Shown piece by piece: positions 21,741-34,370 of a stretch of DNA of 64,000 bases (position 1 is its first letter; each line of letters begins with the position of its first letter). Source of the DNA: Limnanthes douglasii subsp. nivea (lineage: Eukaryota; Streptophyta; Magnoliopsida; Brassicales; Limnanthaceae); contig JAUPFV010000001.1 in assembly GCA_036936605.1 (NCBI GenBank), positions 118,800,771 to 118,864,770 on the forward strand, in the 5' to 3' direction. The translations under genes and the position numbers were made by a program. The notes beneath the pieces were generated by a model. That model made no database searches. It was not told where the DNA came from and saw only the letters and a program-made list of their open reading frames with translations.

Positions 21741-24700
21741 AGTGCTGGGCACGGGCTGGTAAGGTAGTGATAGTAGAACCCTCGTGGAGGTGTTTTTCAC
21801 AACCGACAAGAATATTTCATTAAAATCAGCACCCTCCTTTTGTATGAAGCCCTTAGTCACTAGCCTATCCTTGTATCTAGATAACTCAGCCTCATGAATT
21901 ATTTTATTGTTTTTGAATATCCATTTACTTTCAAAAAGATTCTAACCTTTCGGTTTCTTCCAAAGAAACTAGGTGTTCATCTTCTTAAGAGACCTTAATT
22001 CTTTCCTTATGGTCGTAAGCTACTTCTCATTATCATTACTCTTATAATATCTTGATAGATTTTAGGCTCAATAATATATCCATGTATTTCAATTAGACAG
22101 AGCATAACCAATTACATAAACAAAAATGTACGTTTATGGTATTTTTCTTGGTCTTTGTCCTCTAACTTCCCTCGTGGTTGTAAGCCACTTCTCGTTATCA
22201 TTACTTTTGTAGCATCGTGATAGCTTCCGGGTTCAATAATATCCATGCATTTTAATCAGACAAATCATAACTAATTACATCAACAAAATGCACCTCTATG
22301 GTATTTTGCTTTGTCTTCGTGCTCTAGCTCTCCTTAGTGCATACTTGTCAAGATTATGTTTCTATTTAGTATCATAATTTAAAAGGCCCTGAAATAACTG
22401 ACCCTCGACCCTAAGTGGTTAAACTTCCTTTAGACGAGCCAATCTGGACTAGGTCCTAAATTATCTTCGACATAAACATCTCCAACATCACTCTCTAATT
22501 GAGACTTTTCGTCAACATCACATATATTATCGGATATATTAGGTTGGTTCTCAGTCGTCTTACTCAATGACATATCATCTTTATTGAAACCATATCTCTT
22601 CTTATAACAGCCTTTTAACATTCAGGTTGAAGTTACCCCAACCTACACTTGTTTGCTCAATCTGGATAACCAGGGAAAAATATTTAAATTCTCTCAGTCA
22701 AAGTTTGTCTTGCTTCACATCTGCGTAGGCAGCACATCCGGACACTCTCAAATATTCTAGCTTAGGTTTCTCTTTAGTCCATGTTTTTTAAGGAAAAAGA
22801 AATTTATGCACCAAAGATAGACTCATGTTGATTATATATAAATCTGTATTAATAATGTGTCCCTAGAACCTTGAGTCCATTCCAGTTATTTGAATCATAC
22901 ACCTAACATTTTTCAACAAGTTGGGTTTATTATTTTAGCAAGCTTATTTTATTAGGGAGTGTCTCACTCACGGTTTGGTATATAGAAATGTCAACATTTG
23001 AAATATAACTAGTAAATTCATTGTGCATATATTCCAATCCATTATACATTCGAAGCTTCTTCAAGACTTTCCTAGTTTAATTATCTACCAAAATCTTCCA
23101 GTTTACAAAAAAAACAAATGTTTTATCTTTTATCTTCAAAAATGTTTCCCGTATTTTATATGAAATAGTCGTTTATCAAGGATATGAACTACCTTGGACC
23201 ACCTATACTAGGTTCCCTCGCCGGTCCTTAAGTATCCGAATGAACATAGTCAACTCCATTGGATGTATGGTTGCTAGGTAAAAACGTTACCTTCTTGCTC
23301 TTACCCAACACACAGTTTTCATAAAATCTCAGTTTCTCAACCGTCAATTTCTAAACCGTACTACTATCCAACAAACTTTGTTTACTAATTCACTAACTTA
23401 TTTTTCACTCACATGACCTACGATACAACTTGGTTGAATCCTTTTCTACATTAGACACCTTTCATACCATTACAATTCTCTAAAAAACTAACACATCATT
23501 AGTCATATAAGCTTTCATAACAACAAATGAGCCTTGCAAGATCTTAAGTCTGCCATCTTCATTCTTATACGTAAACTCTTCTCGTCTAACATCCCAATAG
23601 AAATAAGATTATATTTTACTTTAGGTACATATCTTATGTTTTTAATCACTCTCTCAGGTCATGTAGAATAGTTTAGCCGAACAATTCCTACTTCTTTGAT
23701 ATTAAATGATGCATTATTCCTTATGATGACCCTTCTATCTTCAAACAATCTGAGGTCTTAAAACCAATGTTTATTGGAAGTTATGTGGAATAATGTGTCC
23801 AAATCCAACACTCACTTATCTCTATACTTGGAATAAGAATAAGTCATTAAACCGTCAACGTACTCATAGTTCTCTGAATCATTAGAACATCTTTGGAGAA
23901 TTATTGCCCTTTCTTTTCTACGAGTATTTTCTACTCATATGACCTTCTTTCTTGCACAACCAATATGTCATTCTAGACTTCTTCGCAGACCCTTTGGACT
24001 TTGACCAATATTTTGATATTTTATTTATTGAACCTTTTTGTCATGGTCGGCCTCTCACACACAGTTTGAAACCTTTGGAGTCGTCATTCATAACTGTCTT
24101 CCTTTGAATATATTTTAAGTTCAATGCACTATTGACTTTTAACATCGTGAAAGAATTCTTTCCATAGACTATTGTGTCCAGAAAGTGTTCATACACCAGA
24201 TAATTTAAAAGGATTATCGTCTGGTTATCATCCTTTACCTTCACACAGACTATATTCAAGTCACTATGTGATTGAAATTATCTAGGTGTTTTTTAATCTC
24301 TTTGCTTCCATCCATTGAGCGTGTAAATTTATTTATTGAGATACAATATATTCATGAAGGACTTCTTCATATAAATGAACTACACCCAATTCCAAATCCC
24401 CGGTTTCATAGGCTCATCAGACACCTCATTAAGCACTTTATCCTCCATGCTCAGTATTAGGGTACTATAAGCGTTGGACAACACTTCACCATCAATCTAA
24501 TCCATATATTTCTCATAAATGGTAGTCACCAATGCCTTTTGTAATAGGAGAGCTTTAGCTTGAACTCTATAGAGGTTAAAAACATTATCTGCATTGAATT
24601 TGTTTTGGTTAAAATTTATGAAAGTCATCTTGGTGGTCTTCTTTGGTTTTTTGGTGAGGATTTTCTCTCTAACGTCAATATATGAAACGATATTTGCCCT

Positions 24701-24760
24701 TTCTTCTTTGTATTAACACTCTAAACAGTGTTGCTTCAGATTATCCACATTCACTGGACC
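21741..24760 (-). pseudogene. Ty1-copia gag-pol remains, copy 1
   Basis: On - the gag part begins near 24760 (DNLKQHCLEC). The frame 24259-24041 has KDDNQTIILLNYLVYEHFLD and FKLCVRGRP, the copia gag pattern. Integrase follows: HTSNGVDYVHSDT near 23270, then GGPR.FISLINDY. The linker after integrase is at 22621-22430. Last comes the start of the reverse transcriptase (about 21960-21770): GSKWIFKNNK, RYKDRLVTKGFIQKEGADF, VVKNTSTRVLL. The rest of pol is missing below 21760, where the 60-bp array begins. Stops are frequent. Confidence 0.7.
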
Positions 24761-24779
24761 ACTTATTAGATGAACTCCA

Positions 24780-25121
24780 ACAGACATTGAGAATTTATAT
24801 ATAGGATTTTACAAGAGGATTCTACAAAAACTAAACACTCAACCATTTTGTGTGTGTTACAAATCTCACTTAGCTTACAAAGAAATTATGGATCTTAAGT
24901 GTTAAACCTATATTTTAACTATAGCCAAAAGCTCATAGCTTTCTCGTTCAAATCTTATAATTATTTGTCTCACTTTGTAATCTAACAACAACTTCAAAAT
25001 CAATTACTCACTGTTTATAGAGGATCAATGGTGTGTAAAAACCTCCATAACTCATTTTTGCGCCTCAAAACTGATTGCCTCATTTGACCAAACTAAACAA
25101 CACATTAGACAAGTGTTGGCA
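24780..25121 (-). repeat. Probable copia LTR between two element parts, copy 1
   Basis: The block lies, on -, between the C-terminal end of a copia pol (25440-25200) and the gag start (24760). It starts with TGCCAACACTTG on - at 25121. A similar block lies at about 34370-34730. The sequence order pol-LTR-gag is what a tandem or LTR-recombined copia array gives. The primer site is not preserved. Confidence 0.45.
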
Positions 25122-25440
25122 CTGAAAGGTGTGCCTATGATTTTTAACATAATAACTTAATGGGCTAGTGAACCAGATGACTAACACGTTATAAGGATAA
25201 TACCTTACTTCAAACTCGCAATGCAAAAGTAATAAACATTGAGAGTTTGTCACACAAAAAACAAAATTGATATGCCAAATGGGACTTCGTGAAAAGATCA
25301 ACAACTTGCATAACTAATGAAATAAACACGTGGATGCGATATGTTGTCCATATGAAGATAATGATGAGGAAAGTGATACTAAATTTTAATGTACTTTTTC
25401 CGCTCACAAACATAATTTTTTGTAATATGTATGACACTTC
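25122..25440 (-). pseudogene. Copia pol C-terminal end, copy 1
   Basis: The frame on - reads HVFISLVMQVVDLFTKSHLA then FLCDKLSMF. This corresponds to the QLADIFTK...FxxLRxKLG end of copia RNase H. Its partner copy is at 35321-35600. Confidence 0.65.
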
Positions 25441-26061
25441 TTTTATTGTAAAGTAAAAAAATACAATGCGTAATTATTATATCTGCAAAAAAAACATAAC
25501 CAAACACTCTCACATATAATTAATGCAATATCACGACACTCAACTTTAATAGAACATCTAGATTCGAAGTCAAATATTTTTCTTTTTACTCATATTATTG
25601 AATTTTAAAAGTAAACCCATACACTAGTGGTGGATTTTAAATTTTCAAAATATATTTATCTTAATTAATATCGATAGAAACTAGTAACTTGAATAAAATA
25701 TCGAATTAAACAAAAATAATCTATCTTCTGTCACAATTTTATCCTAACCGTTTCCAACAAAATTTGATTTATTTTACTGATAATTATTGGATACCGCGAG
25801 TTGTTTTCAAGTTGCATTTTCATATATTATGCATATAGATTTTTTAAATATTAAAATATGTCATATATTAAGACGAGGATCACAGACCGATAACAGAGTT
25901 GGTGCTTTCATTCATTACGTCAGAATTAACTCAAACATTATAAATTGACTATATCTCTATTTTTACTACATTAAGTTACGTTTCTAACTTTATTTTCTAT
26001 TTGATATAGAATATGATCATAAAAATAAAAGTTATATAATTATCAGTTCTTACAAATCAAG
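25441..26061. repeat. Duplicated AT-rich flank, copy 1
   Basis: No gene. Parts recur at 36083-36300 (CTCACATATA...GATAGAACATCT; GTTGTTTTCAAG) and at 52250-52500 (TTTTTTAAATATT...TATTAAGA; TTAACTCAAACATTATAA). This links three places in the window as copies of one ancestral segment. Confidence 0.65.
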
Positions 26062-26077
26062 TAAGGGATTGTAGCAA

Positions 26078-27130
26078 ACCAGAGAGTTCAGCTTTTTGAA
26101 ACTCAAACTGGTTTCTCAGCTGACATTCGGCCAACCAATTACCTTGGTGTTAGCCTCTAAAATAACAACAAGTCTAATAACTTCAATGTCATTCTTGACA
26201 AAGTCAACTCTAAAATCAATGATTGGAATGCCAACTTCCTCTCTTTTGGTGGAAGGCTAACGTTTGTTTCTTCAGTCTTAATGTCCATCCCTTGTTTTTG
26301 GATGCAAACAATAGTATTCCTTCTTGCACCATTAAAAGGCTAGAGGAATTTTTTAATTGATTTCTTTGGAGAAGTAACTACAATGAGCAAAAAATTCACT
26401 GGACTTCCTCTTCTAGCATTTGTTATCATTTTGAGAAAGGTGGGCTTAACATCAGAAAATTGTCTGATATGCAACCCATCTTTTCTCAAAAGTTATGGTA
26501 TAAATTCAGAGAAACTGATAGCCTTTGGGCTAACGTAATGAACAACATTTAATGGAATCATACTCATCTATTATACTCTAATAGCAAAAAAGAAATCTTC
26601 ATTGGTTTGGAAAAGACTTATAGGCACAAAGGATGATGCTAAGAGATATATCAGATGAATTTTAGGAAAGGGAGATGTGGACTTCTGGAGAGATGATTGG
26701 CATACCAACATCCAATTTTGAATCAAAGCAACATTTTTGATAACAACTGGTACTTGAAAGCTAAAGTAAATACATTTTGGAAGGATAATTGCTGGAACAC
26801 GGATTTAATGAACAACGTTTTGCCTGAAGATGAAATCAATCAGATTAAGAAGCTTACCATTAACAGCAATATAAAAGATCAGTTGATTTGGAAGCTCTCT
26901 CAGGACAACAATTTTAACACTAAGCAAACGTGGAACAACATATGCATCATACCTTTCGTTCTGGTTTGTACAAGAAGATATGGAATGTCCTGACACCCAA
27001 GAAGTACTTTTTTTTCCTTTGGAGGATTTTTAAAAACATTATCTCTTTTGATTCGGTTATGCAGAGTAGGCATGTTAGTATGGCATCTAAGTACCAGTTT
27101 TGCTCAAATTTATAAAATATAAATCACTTT
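26078..27130 (+). pseudogene. LINE reverse transcriptase 3' part and zf-RVT region
   Basis: + frames read VNSKINDWNANFLSFGGRLT (the RT thumb, near 26200-26260), then the link region. 26697-26940 follows (YQHPILNQSNIFDNN...DQLIWKLSQDNNFNTKQTWN). After a shift, TPKKYFFFLWRIFKNIISFD and HVSMASKYQFCSN (about 26985-27110) form the zinc-binding segment. No catalytic RT box is present because of the truncation. Confidence 0.7.
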
Positions 27131-27402
27131 TTTGTTAATAGTAATTTCGCTTGGAAAATCTGGAAACACTTTAGTGATTTTATAACATCAAAATCGAAAG
27201 ATATATGGTCATATCTCACGTAGTTAGAACCCGGTTTTGGTTTTCTAATGCTAAAGTTCATATAACTCATTCTATTCATTCTCTTATTTGCTCGATGATT
27301 TGGAAGAGTAGAAACAACTAAAAATTCAATGGTATTACTGAATGTGTCAACAAAATCATTTACAAAATTAACAAGATCATTACTGGTCTTGATATTTTAA
27401 AA

Positions 27403-27915
27403 ATGTTAAACAGAAAGAATTGGTCTAATGCCTTGAATGCAGGTATTAGATTGGGTTGTTCCACTGCTATTAAAAAAACTATCAGAATTGATTACTTGAA
27501 GTGGATTGCACCTGAGAAGGAGAGGCTGAAGATGAATATAAACGCTGCTTGCATCAGGGACGACGAGTCGAGTGGGGGAATTGTTATAAGGAATAACAAT
27601 GGTGAAATTATTCACTGCTTAGGAAATACATATGGGAAGCTCTCCCCCTTACTTGCAGAAGCACGAGTTTTAATAGAGGGTCTTATTACCTCCAAAAAGA
27701 ACAATTGGAACTGTTTAGATATTGAATCAGACGATTTGCTTCTTGTCAATATTATTGCTAAAGGAAACACGCCTTGGTTTCTTTTCCCTCTTGTCAAGAT
27801 TTGCAGGAATTTAATTACATCAACGATGAACATAAGGTACATCTCGAGAAATCATAATCAGACAGCGTAATTCTTAGCAAAATGGTCTTTGAAATTCAAA
27901 AATAAGATAAGTTTC
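27403..27915 (+). pseudogene. LINE RNase H domain (RVT_3 type)
   Basis: The frame 27403-27870 reads WIAPEKERLKMNINAACIRD, SSGGIVIRNNNGEII, SPLLAEARVLIEGL and LDIESDDLLLVNIIA. It then stops just before FLAKWSLKF (27870-27900). The fold blocks are complete but the first catalytic position reads NINAA where the family has NxDGA. Confidence 0.7.
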
Positions 27916-29006
27916 CCTAACTTAAAGGCTCCAAGTCAGTTTTAGCGATTACTCTCTTGGAAAGTATCGGTTTAGGATATATTGTTTCAAGTTCAGAGTA
28001 AATAAATGAAACCTGAAATTTGTTAATTTTAAAAATCTTTAGCAACCTGTCAATTTTAGATTAGAAACAATTTTTTAAAGATGAAGTTGATGCTATATGA
28101 GAAAATGAAGGTTGAGGACTCTGATGACGAATTAGAGAGGATGCTTTCGATTCGGTATTAAGAAGTTTGTGAAAATCAGCCATTAATTGGTGTTTATGAA
28201 TTTTTAGAAGCTTATGAATTCTTTGAAGCTTTGAGGCTCGGTAGATTTTGATTCAAAATAGATGGGTAGTGAATTGTTAAAATTCAAAAGTAGTGCTTAC
28301 TTTATTATCATGAATTATCCTATTATATTGTTAAACTAGTGATGTAAGGTCTGTGGTGGACCCTTTATACACAACATATTAATAAGGGAAATGTCACACT
28401 AAATACCTTCTCACCAAACTTATTATTATCTAGTACCCTAACTATTTTCTATGGCTACTAAATACCCATCTCACCAAACTAATTCCTTTTTAATACCCAG
28501 CTAATATTTTCCTTCATGAAATACCCTCGGTGTGTGTACTGTATACACAACAACTTCTCTTGTTTGAGACTTTCCCTACATTAACATAAAAATCAGCTAA
28601 CTTTTTACATTTCATCTCCAAGGTAAAGAAGTCCTCAATAAAAATCTTAGTTTATCCAATACAGTATTCAAATATCAGCATAAACAAAGAATCAAAGAAG
28701 TAGTTGAATACAAATTGTAACTTCATACTTAGGATTAGAACCGAAAACGAGTTTTGAAAGATGAAAACGAAATTATATACACAGTACATAAAAAAGAAGT
28801 GGTATTCATGATAATCGTGTTTCATTACTATATATGTTAAGAGAGAAAGAAAGACTGTCGAAGTGGGGATGGAAATGGCCTAGGATTCTTGTTTTTTGGA
28901 AATGGATATTGGTTACTCTCTACTAAAAAAATAGAGTTTGAAGTTTAGAAGATAGAAAATGGCCTAGGATTCTTGTTCTTTGGTGGGTATTTACAGAATC
29001 AGAACG

Positions 29007-30218
29007 GATGTGAGTGAAGTAGAGAAACCCGATCTGTAATGGTGTTTTGTTCTTACATGCCCGGTGGTTGAAGACGATACCTGTACTACGACGCTAGATG
29101 TTCCTTGACTATGACGCTAGATGTTCATTGACTATGACGCTAGATGTTCCTTGACTATGACACTAGATGTTCCTTGACTATGCCGCTAGATGTTCCTTGA
29201 CTATAACGCTAGATAAGTTGCAATTGACAACATCACGCGAGATGTTCATCTAATATGACGCTAGACGAGTTGTACTTATGACGCTAGACGAGTTTTTCTT
29301 GCCTAACATTTAACTATGATGCTAGAAGAGTTGTACTTCTGACGCTAGACGAGTTGTACTTGCCTAAATAACACGAGATGTTCCTTGCCTATGACGCTAG
29401 ATGAGTTTTACTTGCCAACATCACGCGAGATGTTCGTAGATTACTATGACGCTAGCTGACTATGACGCTAGACGACTAGATGACTATGACGCTAGATGTT
29501 CCTTGACTATGACGCTAGATGTTCATTGATTATGACGCTAGATGTTCCTTTCCTATAACGCTAGATGTTCCTTGACTATGACGCTAGTTAAGTTGCACTT
29601 GCTAACATCACGCGAGATGTTCGTCTAATATGACGCTAGACGAGTTGTACTTATGATGCTAGACGAGTTGTTCTTGCCTAACATTTGACTATGATGCTAG
29701 ACGAGTTGTATTTTTGACGCTAGACGAGTTGCACTTGCCTAAATAACACGAGATGTTCCTTGCCTATGACGCTAGATGAGTTTCACTTGCCAACATCACG
29801 CGAGAAACCCGGGTGTGAGTGGAGTAGAGAAACCCGGTATATAATGGTGTTTTGTTCTTACATGTCCAGTGGTTGAAGACGATACCTGTACTAAGACGCT
29901 AGATGTTCCTTGACTATGACACTAGATGGTCATTGACTGTGACGCTAGATGTTCATTGACTATGACGTTAGATGTTCCTTGACTACGACGCTAGATGTTC
30001 CTTGGCTATGACGCTAGATGTTCCTTGACTATGATGCTAGATAAGTTTCACTTGCCAACATCACGCGAGATGTTCGTTGATTATGACGCTAGACGAGTTG
30101 TACTTTTGACGCTAGATGAGTTGTTCTTGCCTAACATTTGACTATGACGCTAGACGAGTTGTACTTATGACGCTAGACGAGTTGTACTTGTCTAACATTT
30201 GACTATGACGCTAGACGG
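29007..30218. repeat. Multi-level tandem array built on TATGACGCTAGATGTTCCTTGAC
   Basis: A basic unit of about 23 bases (TATGACGCTAGATGTTCCT plus TGAC) and shorter variants (GACGCTAGACGAGTTGTACT) recur dozens of times. They are ordered into a block of about 370 bases: the part from 29206 resembles the part from 29579. That in turn lies inside a repeat of about 805 bases: GTGAGTGAAGTAGAGAAACC at 29013 and its near copy at 29818. CACGCGAGATGTTCGT marks a fixed point of each block. No reading frame runs through it. Confidence 0.9.
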
Positions 30219-30277
30219 ATTTATTCTAACTTTCACAGCTTCCATCGACTTATTTGATTGGAGACTAGACAAACAGA

Positions 30278-30604
30278 ATGCCATGGCAAGAGAAAGATCG
30301 ATCAATGAGTGAAATCAAAGGAAATGTCATCGATTCCATAAAAAAAAGCCCTTATTCGGACGATGGATTTGGCGTTGATTTGCAATCTGATCGGTCTGTC
30401 TCTGGCTTAAAGAAGATTTGGATGTCACCAAAGCTAGAAAGGATCGGTCATAGAGCTTTAATCGAGATGATTCTAGCAATTTCCAATCCTACCAAAAGGT
30501 TTAGTAGACCAGCAAAGAGATTTGAGTGCTTTAATGTTGATGAAAATCCAAAGATAGGAGAGAGAGAGAAAAAAAAAACACACTATCGACATATATTGAA
30601 TTAA
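30278..30604 (+). CDS. Small hypothetical protein inside the Mutator-like element
   Basis: 108 codons, not recognised. The N-terminus MPWQEKDRSMSEIKGNVIDS is followed by a run rich in S, K and R and by SPKLERIGHRALIEMILAIS, which could be a helix. It follows directly on the tandem array. It may be a captured exon fragment or chance; nothing else supports translation. Confidence 0.25.
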   Translation: MPWQEKDRSMSEIKGNVIDSIKKSPYSDDGFGVDLQSDRSVSGLKKIWMSPKLERIGHRALIEMILAISNPTKRFSRPAKRFECFNVDENPKIGEREKKKTHYRHILN

Positions 30605-30807
30605 TCGAAGGAGAGAGAAGGAGATGAGTATTAATAATAACCTACTTTCTCTTTCTTCTAGTATTGGGGCTAATTTGTTAAAAATATTGGCTACTTACTA
30701 TTAGTGTAAGGATCTTATATTTGGGTACTTATTTGAGATTACATATTTGAAAAGATATTTAGTAGTACTTTTCACTATTAATAAATGAGGTTTTTTTTTT
30801 TAAAAAA

Positions 30808-32280
30808 TAAGGGATTGTAGCAAGTTGAATAAATCCTAATTTCACTTATATTTACATAAATAGATTGTATGTTGTATAAATCTTAATCATTTATATTTAT
30901 ATAAAGGGTTGTATAGATCTTAATCACTTATATTTATATTGGATGATAATATAGAGTTTGATATTTACCCACATGTATCAACACTATCGAACTATGAACC
31001 ACTTTCAATCTATCTCCATTTTCTATCCAACACAGTGTTGTTCCCAACCTCGATATTTATTGCTATACAAATTCCATAATAAATGTAAAAATTTATAATT
31101 CAATATATATTTTTATAAAAAAATTTAAAAAAAAAGGTGATGGTGTAACTTAGATAGTTGTGTTGTGTGAGTTAGCTTCACCTCATCCACTAATGTTTTT
31201 GTAGCTATTTAAAATCTAATCAATTTCATCCAATACATTTAATGTTCAGGTCATATGTAAATCTTAATTTTTTTTTTCTAAAGCTACTTATAGTTTTTTA
31301 CTAAATAGCCTAAACGATGGGGTGAATTAAAAGATATGTTTTATAAAATACCAGCAATCAAATATGCCGCCAAGTATGTTATGTCCATCATTATCCGTGA
31401 CGGAAAGATATATTGGTTTTAAGGTTGATAGTGTATTAAGAAGCTTAACATTGGTTCGTCAGACGACCATTTATCAAATTTAAATTATAATTAATTTTCT
31501 AGCGAATTTAACAAAAGCAGTAGACGATGATTTGGGTTCGTAAGGTCGTAAATTTGTAAATTTAAATCAGCAGTTTTTAGAGAATTTATATATTCACCAA
31601 CTGTCTCACTTTGTTATTCCTTTTTCCCATTTTGTTGAAGAAAATAAAAATAAGTGTTTGGTCTATAGTGAGAAAGAAAGGAGAGCAAGAAAACGATAGA
31701 GACTCTATCAGATGCATCTGGTTGTGATTAGAGCCCCGGTACAACGATTTTTTAGTTTCTTCTTCCTTTGTTTTCAATTTGTGTTTTCGTTTATTTTATT
31801 TGGTTGAATTTTGTGTTAAATGATTTAAGGCCTAATAGACACGGGTTTTTATTGATTTTTGAGTGGTTTTTTTAGTTTATGTGCAGCATTATTTTTAAAA
31901 TCGATTGCATTTTCAGAATAAACAAGTTTTCAAATTTTTCTTATATGGATTCTTGAAAAAGTTTGATTTTTTTTAAATTTACTTGTTTACTTTTGAGAGT
32001 GAGAGTTTATTTTGTATCTAATAAGTGTTTGTGGAAGAGAAAATACTTCAACCAAGAAGAAAACATACTTCCAACCCAATGGATAAACAAAAGTTTGAAA
32101 GGTTTGCACACAAAGAATTATGACAGGTAAGTTAGAGGTATAAAAATTCAATTTTAAATCTTTTATAAATATTAGTCACAAATATATTATTGTATATAAC
32201 CAATTGATTCTAGTTCTATAATCCATTTTTTATAAATATTAAGATTTTAGTGGCATACCATTTTTATTGTAAAACTCATC
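30808..32280. repeat. Duplicated AT-rich flank, copy 1 (continued), then unassigned sequence
   Basis: 30808-31480 is the continuation of 25441-26061 beyond the LINE. It recurs at 52500-52711 and, after an insertion, at 56263-56790 (shared words ATATTTATATAAAG, CTATACAAATT, AAAATCTAATCAATTT, TTTTAAGG.TGATAGTG). 31480-32280 has no recognisable gene. A short frame on - at 31586-31777 is CT-rich leader-like sequence. Confidence 0.6.
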
Positions 32281-34370
32281 CCTTCTTATAACCGCCTTTT
32301 AACATCCAAGTATAAGTTATCTCAACCTATATCTGTTTGCTCCTTCTAGATAGCTAAGGGAAAAAAATATTTAAATGCTTTCCTTCGAAACGTTTTTTGC
32401 TTCACATGTGCGTAGGGAGCACATCTAGACATTCTCAAATATTTTAGCTTATGTTTCTCTTTAGTCCATCCCTCTTGAGGACAAAGAAATTTAAGCACTA
32501 TAAATAGACTTATGTTGATGATATATATACAGTCGTATTCACGGCTTCTCCCTGGAATCTGGAGTCCATTCCAACTATTAGAAGCATACACCTAACGTTT
32601 TCCAGCAAGGTTTGGTTTAATCTTTTAGCAAGCTCATTTTATTAGGGAGTCCCACTCACGGTTTGGTATATAGAAATATCAAGATTTTAAGAATAGCTAA
32701 CAAACTCCTTGTGCATATATTCCAAGCCATTATACATACGAAGGTTCTCTAGACTATACCGATTTAATTCTTTACCAAAGACTTCTAGTTCACAAATGAA
32801 GAAAACGCTTCATCATTAATCTTCAAAAGTGTCGTATTTTCTTGGAATAGTTATTTACCAAGGACATGAAGTACCTTGTACCACCTATTCTAGGTTCTCG
32901 TACTGATCCCTAAATATCCAAATGAACATACTCAACTTCATTGGATGTATGATTGCTAGGTAGAAACGTTACGTTCTTGCTCTTACCCAACACACAGCTT
33001 TCCATATAACAACCTTTATTTACTAAGTTCACTAAACCTCTTTTCATTCAAATGACCCATGACACATCTTGGTTGAATCCTTTTCGACACTAGGCACCTT
33101 CCTACCACTATAATTCCCTCAAGAACTAACACATTTTTAGTCATATAGGCTTTCATAACAACAAATGAGCTTTGCAAGTTATTAAGTCTGCCATCTTTAC
33201 CTTTATGAGTAAACCCTTCTCGTCTAACATCCAAAAAAAATATTATGTTTTACTTTAGGTACATACCTTATGTTGTTAATAACTCTCTTAAGTCATGTAG
33301 ACAATTTGAGCTGAATAATTCATACTTATTTGATATTGCATTATGCATCATTCTCTAGGATGACCCTTCAACCTTCAAACAATCTCATATCTTCAAACCA
33401 ATATTTATTGGAATTCATATGGAATAATGCACCCAAATCTAATACTTACTTATCATTATACCCGCAATAAGAATAATATATTAAACCATCACTATACACA
33501 TTATCCTCTAAATCAATGAAGCATCTTTAGATAATTATTACCCTTTCTTTTGTCTAGGAATTTCCTACTGATATGACCTTCATTAATGCACAACCAATAT
33601 CTCATTATGGAACCCGTCTTGGACCCCTTCGACTTTGAACATGAGTTTTCTCGCTTCTTTCTTAAACCGTTCCTTCCTGGTCGGCCCCTCTAACTCAGTC
33701 CAAAACCTTTAGAGTCGCCCATAATAACTATCCTCCTTTGAAAATCTTTTAAGTTCAGTGATCTCTTCACTATGCCATCGTGAGAGACTTATTTTCATAT
33801 AGTTATGTGTACACAAAGTGCTCATACACCTTCGATAGATAATTTCTAAGGATTATTATATGGTCCTCATTATTGATTTTCACACAAACTGCAAGTCAAG
33901 AATGATTTGATCGAAATCATCTACGTGCCTTTGAATCTATTTTCTTTCATTCATTGATATCCTGTAAAGTTATTTATTGAGATACAATCTATTCATGAAG
34001 GATTTATTCATGAAAAATGATCTACACCTGATTCTATATCCCCGATGTTGTAGGCTCTTCAGATACCTCACGAAGCACTGTATCCTCTATACTTAGTATG
34101 AGTGTGTTATAAGCTTTGGACAAAACTTCAGCATCAACCTTATCCGTTTATATCTCATCAATGGTAGTAACCGATTCTTTATGTACTAGAAAATATTAGT
34201 TTTAGGTTAAAATTCATAGAGCTCATCTTGGTGGTCTTCGTTGGTTTTTGAGTGAGAAAGTTCTCCTAATCTCAAGATATGAAACAATATTTGTTCTTTT
34301 TTTTGTATCAACACTCTAAATGGTGTTTCTTCATATTGTCCATGTTCACCGCACCACTTATTCGGTGAAC
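32281..34370 (-). pseudogene. Ty1-copia gag-pol remains, copy 2
   Basis: Diverged repeat of 22600-24760 in the same orientation. For example, TTCTTATAAC.GCCTTTTAACAT occurs at 32283 and 22599. On - it keeps gag (start near 34350, DNMKKHHLEC), zinc-knuckle and protease-linker debris, and integrase (SNEVEYVHLDI near 32940, then GGTRYFMSLVNNYS). The reverse transcriptase part present at 21770-21960 in copy 1 is absent. Many stops. Confidence 0.65.

Larger units (their letters stand above)
28386..30775. mobile_element. Non-autonomous Mutator-like element with internal GACGCTAG array
   Basis: TATTAATAA lies at 28377-28385 and 30776-30784, a perfect 9-bp target duplication. The ends are imperfect inverted repeats: GGGAAATGTCACACTAAATA on the left against the complement of TATTTAGTAGTACTTTTCAC on the right. 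Similarity continues inward to about 60 bases (CTTCTCA; GTACCC). There is no transposase. The inside holds a leader-like left part with internal duplications, a tandem array (29070-30218) and one open frame (30278-30604). The element sits in the 3' UTR of the older LINE. Confidence 0.75.
26062..30823 (+). mobile_element. 5'-truncated LINE with 16-bp target duplication, split by a Mutator-like element
   Basis: TAAGGGATTGTAGCAA occurs at 26062-26077 and again at 30808-30823. Between them the LINE starts abruptly in the reverse transcriptase (26078) and ends in an A-rich tail (AAAAAAT at 30802-30808). The sequence from 28386 to 30775 is a separate DNA transposon inside its 3' UTR. The related segment at 52488-52570 shows the empty site (CAAGTAAACCATTGTAGCAT). 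Target-primed insertion with 5' truncation, poly(A) and a target duplication is typical of LINEs. Confidence 0.85.
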
